Below are positions 56,177 through 64,000 of a stretch of DNA of 64,000 nucleotides, one piece after another. The position numbers and the translations under genes are program-made. Position 1 is the first letter of the stretch; every line of letters starts with the position of its first letter. This stretch comes from Neostapfia colusana. Taxonomy: Eukaryota; Streptophyta; Magnoliopsida; Poales; Poaceae. The stretch is from assembly GCA_030760725.1 (NCBI GenBank), contig JASWHV010000003.1:112500153-112564152 (forward strand). The letters run 5' to 3'. The notes beneath the pieces are model-generated. The model had not been told where the DNA came from. It saw only the letters and a list, made by a program, of their open reading frames with translations, and made no database searches.

Positions 56177-56314
56177 GAGACGCGGGGTCTAGATTCAGAC
56201 AAAATTTCGACGACGTAACCCTAATGTTCTCCATTGCATCATTATCGTGCGTGCAGTTGGAGAACAACGGGGTTATGCTGTCGAAATTTTGTTTGGATCC
56301 GGACCCCGCGTCTC
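56177..56314. repeat. Inverted repeat, 57-nt arms, 24-nt loop
   Basis: 56177-56233 ('gagacgcggggtctagattc...') pairs with 56258-56314 ('...ggatccggaccccgcgtctc') with around ten mismatches or wobble pairs. Transcribed, it would form a long hairpin. It lies at the start of the coding part of the CACTA element; the first codons of the predicted exon sit in its right arm. Confidence 0.75.
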
Positions 56315-56605
56315 ATTGATGATGTATACCATGATACTAATAAAGTTGATGAGGTTTACCAAGAAGAAGAGTTGGCAGAGTCATTCATCGTCGAGCCTCG
56401 TGTAGGACTCAATGACTTGGTTGGAGACGCTCAAGATATCGAGACTTATGATATGCGGAAACGAAATCTAGTCCAGACTCTCAGAAAGAAGATCGATGGT
56501 CTAGTTTACGGAGTAGGGTACATGATCGTGACGTTGATGAATTTTGAAATCGATGAAGTAATATTTTCTTCACTAAATTATCATGAATTTTGTATATTAT
56601 CTTAG
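56234..56605 (+). CDS. Possible first exon of the CACTA gene
   Basis: 123-codon frame with 'DDVYHDTNKVDEVYQEEEL' and 'DLVGDAQDIETYDMRKR', acidic and without low complexity; the part from 56310 looks coding. It lies directly after the hairpin and upstream of the Transposase_24-like exons. A donor within it is not certain. Confidence 0.4.
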   Translation: MHHYRACSWRTTGLCCRNFVWIRTPRLIDDVYHDTNKVDEVYQEEELAESFIVEPRVGLNDLVGDAQDIETYDMRKRNLVQTLRKKIDGLVYGVGYMIVTLMNFEIDEVIFSSLNYHEFCILS

Positions 56606-56884
56606 TATATTTATCAATTACTCGTTGCATCAGGACGTCATCGTCAAATGGAAAGGGGAAGGGGAGGAAGGGGGTAAGAGTATTCCTCACCTAGCCCCGA
56701 GACTTGGTCTTCTCAGTTACCTCGTTAGATGCGAGCAGACACTCCCAGCTGATGAGGCACCTTCCAGAATTTTAGGACCGAGTTGTGGCCTTTCAGCGCA
56801 CGGTGGTAAATTTCAGTTGCCAATCACGTTATTTGAAATTGCATTTATCAATTATTTTTTCTTATGAATCATTTATTTTTGTAG

Positions 56885-59335
56885 TCCGACTCAGAGTCTT
56901 CTGAGTCGGAGCCAGAGGTTGGGGCTACCCAGTCCTCGGAGCCGGCTATGCAGCCCTCGGAGCCAGCTACGCAGCCCTCGGAGCTGGTGATGTGGATCCT
57001 TCGGGCTCCAGTGGTGACTAGTCGTCCGGGTCACCGGATGTGGTGCTGCCGATGAGGCGACGCACGAGGAGGACTCACTTTGCTGCTCCTCTTCCTATTC
57101 CTCATGAGCGGATCACCATTCGTCCACTCGGAGACAGGTAAATAAATTGTATAAATATTGGATGTTGTCTGCCGATACATAATAAGTTAACAAATTTTGT
57201 AGATCTTGGCACGACTGTTTGTTCGCGGGCCAGAGACACCACATGCAGGTTAACGGTATCATTGGGGCTTTAGTGCGGTTGCACTATCCCGATGTCATCG
57301 ACGGTGTCCCTGCTTTGTCGTGGGACGACTACGCTCGTGTCCCTCACAAGTTCCACAGCACCCTTCAGGGGGCCGTGTGGAACGATTCTATGGTAAGTTT
57401 AAATGTTCACATTTTTTACAGTCAATTAAATTGTTAATGTGAATTAATCAAATTTTTGTTTTCTTAAAGCTGTGGTACCAGCTAGAGGACTCGAGCGAGA
57501 GCATGATGGAGCACGCGACTGCTGTGTTCCACAACAATGCTCGGAAGCTCGTGGTGCAAGCGTTGTCGTACGCCCGTATCCAGGAGATCAACGAGTACAA
57601 CAAGCGGCATCAGCAGCAGCAGGGAGGGGTCCGTTTAGGAAGGACTCCGGCAGGTACTTGACCGAGGATCAGTACGTGGAGGTAAGTTATTATTGTTAAC
57701 TATTTCTAATAATTACTTATGTTAACAGTAGTTGATGAAATACTAAATATGTGCAGGTGGTATTAGCTGGTTAGAGAGCCAACCCGACGCGTACCGAGCT
57801 CTTTTTTGGTACTGGGCTAGCCAGTACTTCATCAGTAAGTCCACGAGGGCTCGAGCCTGCAGAGGAACAGACGGTCAGCACAACTACGACGGTGATGGCT
57901 ACATTCATATGGCTAAACGCATGGTAAGTATATTTTAATGTCCGTTCATGTGTTGATAATATATTTCTTCAACTAACACTATCTACAAGAGCGAGAAAGC
58001 GGTCAGGAGCCGACATCGACCGAGGTTTGGAAGAGAGATCACAGGGGAAGTGACCCTGCCCAGCCTGGGCAGTGTAGTCAGGTTGCGACTGACCAACTGT
58101 TAAATTTTCAAAATTTATAATTTTAATTATAAGTGACACACTTGCATCATTTCTTTGTTTTTTAGAAAAAGTACGCACATGAGGTGAAGAAGATACACGG
58201 AGAAGGCTACGATTGGGAAAACGCACCAATCGAGCTTAGAGCTGTGTACGCAAGCGGCGACGGGAAGACCCATGGATGGTGAGTTAGTCAACTGTTTCAT
58301 TTTTTATCTTCCTTCTTCTACTTATTATTTTTCTATCTTTCGTAGGTTTGCCATTTTCGATGGAGTTGTCGACTCGAGGGCGGCGCGGCCTTCGAGAGGC
58401 ACTCCATCGATGGAGGCTTTGTCCGTTGGGCCGTCGAGTGGCCGTCTATCGCAGAGGGACTTGGAGTTCCGTGCCATGGAGGATAGTCTTACATGGACCC
58501 AAGAAAAGCTCGACAGAACGAGGTCCGTCTAGGAGTACCAGGCCAACCTCATGTCCCAGATGCAGCCAGTGGTGGAGGTAAGTAATTTAAATTACTGTAT
58601 TTTAAATTTTTAGCATTCCAGTAATATACATGTGTTCTAATATGTCGCAATGATAGACTTTAGCTCGACAGAGTGGCTAGGAGCTCCAGTTTCCTTCATG
58701 GCCATAGCCGCCACAGGCGCCCTCATCACAGCCTCCCCAGCACAGGTACAAATGACACTGTATAAATCTTTAATACTATTTAATACAGTGAGGGAGATAA
58801 AGTGATAGAGAGAGAGGGGGAGAGATAGTGAAAGAGGTAGAGGGATGGGGAGAGAGTTAAATAGAGAGAAAAGGGAGAGGAGGATGGGGAGAGGGACAAC
58901 GAGAGCTAGAGAGAGAAGTGAGAGGGGGATGGGGAGAGGGATAATGAGAGCGAGAGAGAGAGAAGGGAGAGGGGGATGGGGAGAGGGACAACGAGAGCGA
59001 GAAAGAGAGAAGGGAGAGGGGGATGGGGAGAGGGACAACGAGAGCGAGAGAGAGAGAGAGGGGAGAGGGGGAGAGGGACAACAAGAGCGAGAGAGATAGA
59101 AGGGAGAGGGGGATGGGGAGAGGGACAACGAGAGCGAGAGAGAGTGAAAGAGGAGTACTGAGAGTGAAAGAGAGAGAGAGAGAGAATGAGGGAGAGAATG
59201 AGACATGTCTAACCTTTATTTACTTTGCAGGGTTCACCGACGGAGGCGCAGACTCCATATGCGCAGCTATCGGCACCGGGAGGGACGCGCGAAGACGACG
59301 TTAATGGCTCCGGAGGTAGTCGTGAGGGGAGTGTG
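56885..59335 (+). CDS. CACTA transposon-associated protein (Transposase_24-like), spliced
   Basis: Predicted exons with GT-AG borders: 56885-57137, 57203-57392, 57470-57681, 57757-57923, about 57990-58080, 58166-58278, 58346-58579, a short one near 58650-58745, and the last about 59229-59338. Pieces read 'RSWHDCLFAGQRHH', 'VPHKFHSTLQGAVWNDSM', 'FHNNARKLVVQALSYARI', 'FWYWASQYFISKSTRARA', 'HIMAKRM'-like, 'GEITG..TLPSLGS', 'KYAHEVKKIHGEGYDW', then a coiled coil 'MEDSLTWTQEKLDR'. This is the protein found in grass CACTA elements beside the true transposase; its role is thought to be DNA binding or structural. Stops (for example after 'DRTRSV' at 58530) and exon ends needing rescue suggest it is partly decayed. 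Confidence 0.6.
58800..59200 (+). repeat. GA-rich minisatellite, ~46-bp unit
   Basis: 'gatgggga' marks the unit at 58883, 58928, 58975, 59022 and 59112, spacings of 45, 47, 47 and 90 (two units). Each unit reads 'gagggggatggggagaggg' then 'acaacgagagcgag(ag)n'. It lies in an intron of the CACTA gene. Reading frames on both strands here (Ser/Leu/Pro- or Arg/Gly/Glu-rich) are artefacts. Confidence 0.9.
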
Positions 59336-59489
59336 TAGCCGTTATGTGTTTTTAGATTTTCTTTGGACTTTATGAATGAACCATCGAATCAGTATTGTAT
59401 TGTTTATTTGTGTGAATGTCTATTTGATTTGTCTCGGCTAGCAACTATGCGAGGGCAGCTAGTTTTAGTTTTTTAAAAAAATTAAAACC

Positions 59490-59862
59490 ATAACTTACGA
59501 CGGCTTGTATACATGCCGTCGTAAGTTAGCCCATGTTACTTACGACGGCTAGGTCCAGACCGTCATAAGTTACTTACGATGGCTGGGTTCAGGCCGCCGT
59601 AAGTGGTATGGCCCAGCCCACCACGTGGCCCAGACGCTTACATAAGATAGCTACGGGCCACCGTCGTAAGTTGTCTAACACCGTCTTAAGTTGCCTAACT
59701 TACTACGGTGGCCGTCGTAAGTTACTTAACTTAGACCAAATCCTAACGACGGCTAAAACCGTCGTAATTAGGCTTAAACCATCATAATTAAGCTAATTAT
59801 GATGGTCTAGACCTTACTTACGATGGTTTTAGCCGTCGTAAGTGAGTCGTATTGCTGTAGTG
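59490..59862. repeat. CACTA sub-terminal repeats and right terminal inverted repeat
   Basis: '(a)cttacgacggc' and its complement 'gccgtcgtaag' occur repeatedly at 59493, 59513, 59541, 59660, 59706 and 59830, often as facing pairs that could fold. The region ends in the CACTACA terminus. Sub-terminal repeats of this kind bind transposase in the En/Spm superfamily. Confidence 0.75.
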
Positions 59863-61251
59863 ATCGGCCTAATACGTTCTCCATCCTAGCTTCCGCTTCT
59901 ACACCATGGCATCCAGCCTGACTCTCTACGTCACTAGTTCATCTGCAACTTCCAATGCAAATCCCTTCGCTGATTTCTCCACCCCAAATCCAATAGCCGC
60001 CACAGCCACACAACACGTGAACATACGTTCTCATGTCCCAATTGTATTGGACTATGGCGATCCTAACTTCTTAATCTAAAGTGTGTTTTTCGACGCCACG
60101 TTCCGGAAATTTGGTCTTCTCGATCACGTTGACGACACGATTGATGCGCAGTGCATGTGGCACAATGCTGATTGCTCCAGGTCATCAATGTATATCGTGG
60201 CTCTGCAATTCAATTACTCCATCCCTCATGAAGATGGTGCAATTGTCGCGCCCCACGACGTACCTGCTATGGTCGGCCATACGAGACCTCTTCCTCGACG
60301 ACGCCGACCAGCGGGCCGTTTATGCCCTCCAAGAGTTCCATGGACTCTATCTTCTACGTGACGTTGGCCACCCTGTCTCCAAGTCTTCGATAGTCATCAA
60401 TGCACTACATGGACTGTCCTCTAAATTCAGCCACACCATCTCTGTATTGACCCCCTCAAAGCCACTGCCGACGTTCCTCTTCGTCCGCGACTATCTTCCT
60501 GAGGACAAGAATCGCCAGGCACATACGGCTAAGATGGAGGCTAACACAACCCTATTAGCCAATGGCAACGTGACTGCAAATCCACCGGTGCTGCCTCCTG
60601 ACTCTTCGTCCATGTCCACCGCGCCGCAATCGTCCAACAACAAGAACAACGGCAGTAGACATTGTCGGTGCCGCCAGAATGGTGGCCGCAACACCACCAC
60701 GCCTACAACGGGCGCTACCAGTGGTGCCACTGCCAGTGGGAACGCTGGTGCACCACGCCTCGCGTGGAACGTGGCGTCAGCCCGTGGACCGGCATCGTCT
60801 AGGCGTACTTGGAAGATGCCACTCTGGCGACCGGCCAACTCGATCCAACCTTCTTGGCCCCCCGTCTCATGCTTCCATCGCAGCACGCCCTCTATGCCAC
60901 TGCATCGCCCAACTTCTCCAACGTGAGCACCGCCGGCCAACAGAAAGCTAGTGCCCGCGGGACTGCTCACTGCACTTCAAGGTGTGTGTCGTCTCCCGAT
61001 CAATACTTGAGCAATGACTAGGTCCTAGACAGCGGTGCAAGCTCGCACATGGTCAACCATCCTGGTATCCTCTCTTCCTCACGCACACCTCGACACTCTT
61101 CCTCCATCGTCGTTGGCAACGGTGCGTCATTGCTCGTACAACGCGTCAGACACACCATATTATCCACTACCATCACCACACTTCACCTCAACAATGTTCT
61201 TCTCTCGCCAAATTAGGTCAAAAATTTACTTTCCGTTAGTGGATTTACTCG

Positions 61252-62457
61252 TGTCGGTACCCTACAAACCGGGTACCCCCGTGTAGTGGGTAAAAAGCAC
61301 CTGGGCCCCGCCTTCCCAGTTTAGGCGGGCCCTAGCATAGGCCATGCACCCTATGCCTCATGGGGTGTCCTAGGGTTGTAGCATGTCTTCAGGCTCTGAG
61401 CCTGACTACCGGCCGAGGGTGGCTCAGGGGACGACACGCGTCTGGTAGAGCCGGACCCCATCCTCCACCATGGAGGGCTCTGGCGCTACCACGTGCCCGG
61501 AACCTCCAAGTCGCCCCCCCCCCCCCCCCCCCCGGCTGGAGAGGATTCCATAGGAGCCACACATATTGCAGCTCGGGATCCGACCTCCTTTATGGAGGCC
61601 TCCGGTGCTGCCACGTGGGTAGCGACTCCGGATGTACCTTCCCCCTGAGGGAAGGCTCCGGATGTGGCATGTGTCCCGCAGCCACGGATCCAACCACCAG
61701 CATGGGAGGGCTCCGGTGCTGCCACGTGCGCAGCAACTCCAGACCGTCCGCTACTCCACGAGACGACTCCGGTAGAGACGCGTGTCTCGGGGGCCATCTT
61801 CCCAAACGTCACCTCAGCAGGCAACGGCCAGATGGACCGGGAGTAATGAGGAAGGTGTTTTGTCAGACCAAGCATTCAAGGACCGCGCCTTCTCCAGAAG
61901 CATGGCGCACGATGCACACCTCCGTTCCCCGTCTGCGCACCATTACGGTGAAAGACAGGGCGGTGAGGCGTGAAAAGGTACAGAGCTGACTAACAGGGCG
62001 AGGAGATGCGGCGACAAGATGGGGACTTAATCATCACTTGCTACCCAGGCAAGGGCGCCTGACAGGCCAGGCGGCACACCGTAACTCCGCCGACAGCGAC
62101 GATACGTGTAGCTGTAAATGCCTAGATCATGTATATGCACAGAGAGCCACGGGGCCACCTGTCGGGCCCCGGGCTGCATTGTAACTGCCCCAGCCTTAAG
62201 CTATAAAAGGACTGGGGCAACCTCCGAGCTGGGGGTTTGCGACCCAGCCAACTCATCCTCATACGCGAGCAAGTAATACACGAAGCACTCCCGTTGACGT
62301 AGGGTTTTACGCTCCGGCGGCCTGAACCGCGTAAATCCTTGTCTCTCTCTCGCCTTTGTGCTTAGACCATCGTGATCCACTAGTCCCACCGAAAAAAGAA
62401 CATCTGTGTGCTGCTTCCGAGCAGACCGGGGGAAGTGTCGTAGCGAACACTTCAACA
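61252..62457 (+). mobile_element. Solo LTR, 1206 bp, TSD ACTCG
   Basis: Starts TGTCGGTACCCTAC, ends ACTTCAACA, flanked by ACTCG at 61247-61251 and 62458-62462. Removing it with one duplication rejoins the copia frame exactly ('SGFTRGNNISV'). TATA 'ctataaaagg' at 62201. The start resembles the TGTCGG start of Tat-like gypsy LTRs. It contains a 20-base C run (61514-61533). Several GC-rich frames inside it are chance. Confidence 0.9.
62201..62209 (+). promoter_or_regulatory. TATA box in the 1.2-kb solo LTR
   Basis: 'aagctataaaaggac', about 950 bp into the LTR and 250 bp from its end, in normal U3/R position. Confidence 0.55.
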
Positions 62458-63788
62458 ACTCGTGGCAATAACATTTCTGTTGTTTCTGACCCGTTTGGTT
62501 TTGCAATCAAGGATCTCCGTTCGGGGACGACACTGCTCCGCTGTGACTCCCCCGACGACCTCTACTTCTTTCGGCTGGCTAAGAATAATCCAAAGCAGCA
62601 CAGATCCATGGTAGCTACACTGTCGTCTCCGATCTAGCACGCTCGAATGGGGCACCCCGGTGACAGCCAACTTCAACAAGTGCTTTCATCATTTGATTTT
62701 CGTTGTACCAAGACAGATGGCAGTTACTCATGTGCCGCATGTCAGCTTGGCAAACATGTGTGACTGCCCTTTTTGCCCTCCAGCACAGTTTTCAGTTTTC
62801 ATTTCTATTTGTTATACAGTGTGATGTTTGGACGTAACCCGTTTTAGCAACTCTGGTTTTAAGTTCTATCTTATCATAATTGATGATTTTTAGCACTTTG
62901 CATCGAAGCTCCCACTACGATACAAGTATGATATCCTCTCTACACTTATCACATTCCATGCATTGGTGCAAACCCAGCTCCGCCGATCCCGCTCCGCACG
63001 CAGCGGATCCTGCATCTGCACCGGCCCCTACATCCATTGTACCCCCTCTCCCTGCATGCACCGCCGGGCCCTCATCGGCACAACACACCAAGCCGCGGGC
63101 CACGCGTGTACCAACGACACGCACATTCCGCCTGTGCATGCATGCACGTCGGCCAGCCAACCGCCTGCGCATGCTTCGGCCAGCCAACAGCCTCATCCAG
63201 CGCATGTCACGTGGTCCCCCGCGGGACCCTCAGGGTCACCGCCTCCCACGCGCCCCCACAACAACCTGACCGGGTACACAGGAGACCCATCCTCATCCGC
63301 CCGTCCTCTCATCCACCTTCCCATGACCGTGTCGCCCCAGGAGTCACGAACCGTCATGCCACCGGCTACGTCTCATCCCAACAGCCTTCCTCATACAACA
63401 ACCGAACCACCTGCTCCTCCGCAGAACCAGCACCACATGATCACACGCGCCAGCGCAGGAATGTATCTTCCCAACCCAAAATAGGCCGCGACCGCTACAA
63501 CGCAACCCACGCCGTCACCAACTTTTGTTCGTGCAGCATTGCGCGACACTGCATGGAAGGCTGCTATGCAGAAGGAATATCAAGCGCTGCAGACCAAGAA
63601 CACCTGGACCTTGGTTTCAAGGCCATGCGGCATCAACATCATCACCTGCAAGTGGATCTCTAAAATCAAGCTCAACCCGGACGGCAGCCTTGCAGTGCGT
63701 CGTATGCGGCTTCCACCACCGACACGAGATCAACTTCGACAAAACATTCTCCCCCATCGTCAAGCCAGCAACGATCCACACGGTTCTT

Positions 63789-64000
63789 CTGATGAGGACA
63801 TCACAACAGTGGATACTCACATTGATATACAAGGACCAATCACAAGAGGACGAGCACGGTTACTAAATCAGCAGGTGAACTCATTCCTAACTTCCTACCC
63901 ATGTGATTTTGAGAATGGATTGCTATTGAATGATTTAATTGTTATTAGGAACCATGGACATGATCAACAAGTAAAGGGAGGAGGATTTGGGGACGTGGAG
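63789..64000 (+). pseudogene. C-terminal retroelement ORF, runs off the window
   Basis: An open frame to the window end: 'SSDEDITTVDTHIDIQ', 'GPITRGRARLLNQQVNSFL', then 'NDLIVIRNHG'. The 'GPITR(A/G)RAR..N.QVNSFL' pattern is usual at the very end of some grass gypsy polyproteins, shortly before a polypurine tract (here 'gtaaagggaggaggatttgg'). It does not belong to the copia gene before it. It is probably the 3' edge of another retrotransposon whose LTR lies beyond 64000. Confidence 0.5.

Larger units (their letters stand above)
56171..59862 (+). mobile_element. CACTA (En/Spm) element, right part
   Basis: The right end is the inverted CACTACAGCAATACGACTC terminus (59844-59862, read on the minus strand). 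Next to it are many sub-terminal copies of 'acttacgacggc' in both orientations (59490-59850). Upstream is a multi-exon plus-strand gene resembling the Ptta/En-Spm plant transposon protein. I found no matching CACTACA left end between 53900 and 56200, so the element is truncated or its left end is mutated; the start given here is only a coding-side limit. Confidence 0.7.
59906..63785 (+). pseudogene. Decayed Ty1/copia gag-pol
   Basis: Gag starts at ATG 59906 ('MASSLTLYVTSSSA'), stops at 60076, and continues in other frames: 'FDATFRKFGLLDHVD', 'AIRDLFLDDADQRAVYALQEFHGLY', 'LLRDVGHPVS', 'LPTFLFVRDYLPEDKN'. About 20 residues are missing between 'HGLY' and 'LLRDVG'. Protease follows ('LDSGASSHMVNHPG', 61023-61245), then integrase N-terminus after the solo LTR ('NNISVVSDPFGFAIKDL', 62463-62580), and a short RT start ('AWKAAMQKEYQALQTKNTWTL', 63546-63610; 'EINFDKTFSPIVKPATI', 63727-63780). 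The rest of integrase and RT is missing. It is a long-dead copy. Confidence 0.75.

Noticed and set aside
58637..59304. Frames of 60-190 codons rich in Ser/Leu/Pro (minus) or Arg/Gly/Glu (plus)
   Set aside because: Product of the GA-rich minisatellite; open in several frames on both strands.
61360..61989. 209-codon plus-strand frame and overlapping minus-strand frames
   Set aside because: They lie within the 1.2-kb solo LTR, are GC-rich and resemble no protein I know.
62880..63663. Several 60-200-codon His/Pro/Ser-rich frames
   Set aside because: They overlap in three frames in a C-rich copia region between integrase and RT; the recognisable copia protein parts lie in short separate frames.
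1..64000. CRISPR arrays, bacterial operons, phage or organellar inserts
   Set aside because: No regularly spaced palindromic repeats with unique spacers, no prokaryotic gene clusters, and all long coding frames belong to plant transposable elements.

Overview
The window looks like nuclear DNA from a grass, and I lean towards a panicoid grass without being sure. It is dominated by nested plant transposable elements: Ty3/gypsy elements of the Tekay/chromovirus and Tat types, a Sirevirus-like Ty1/copia element, a CACTA (En/Spm) element, hAT-type miniature elements, RTE-like LINEs and a tRNA-like SINE. The low-copy sequence has GT-AG introns. Nothing bacterial, viral or organellar was seen.

The backbone is one plus-strand host gene copy spread over 10036-53619. 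Its exons are 10036-10350, 10508-10767, about 12185/12193-12325, 13149-13520, 13641-13772, 32516-32644 and a last long exon beginning at 32758. They resemble a plant-conserved protein of unknown function: a Cys-rich N-terminal half, a Lys/Glu-rich coiled-coil middle and a Ser/Asp-rich tail. The copy is broken. It has in-frame stops at 10222, 13719 and 53170, two frameshifts after 52239, no visible first coding exon, and a 19.1-kb retrotransposon (32817-51960, GAGAG target duplication) inside its last coding exon. I read it as a pseudogene stretched from a few kb to more than 43 kb by transposition.

Layout. 1-9700: decayed LTR sequence, a Sirevirus-type LTR fragment (4072-5693) and a Tat-type gypsy remnant with a gypsy-type-transposon-like ORF, a spliced coiled-coil ORF and 254-bp tandem repeats. 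10036-13772: first visible exons, with an hAT element (11225-11920) and a solo LTR (12426-13001) in introns. 13773-32515: an 18.7-kb intron holding a LINE split by two hAT elements, a SINE, and a structurally complete, very young Tekay-like gypsy element (18556-31382, minus strand, TSD CGATG). 32758-53619: the last exon, split by a non-autonomous gypsy element whose 5' LTR was itself split by a Sirevirus-like copia element (35129-45009, TSD AAACC). 53640-64000: a gypsy 5' end with gag, a CACTA element ending at 59862, a decayed copia element split by a 1.2-kb solo LTR (61252-62457, TSD ACTCG), and the edge of another retroelement.

Relative ages can be read from the nesting. The host gene and LINEs are oldest, then the 19-kb gypsy element (LTRs clearly diverged), then the copia element inside it. 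The 12.8-kb Tekay-like element is youngest: by eye its two 3.5-kb LTRs differ by two substitutions and two short length changes. That element has an open 1489-residue polyprotein and an extra upstream ORF, but its integrase catalytic glutamate reads as lysine.
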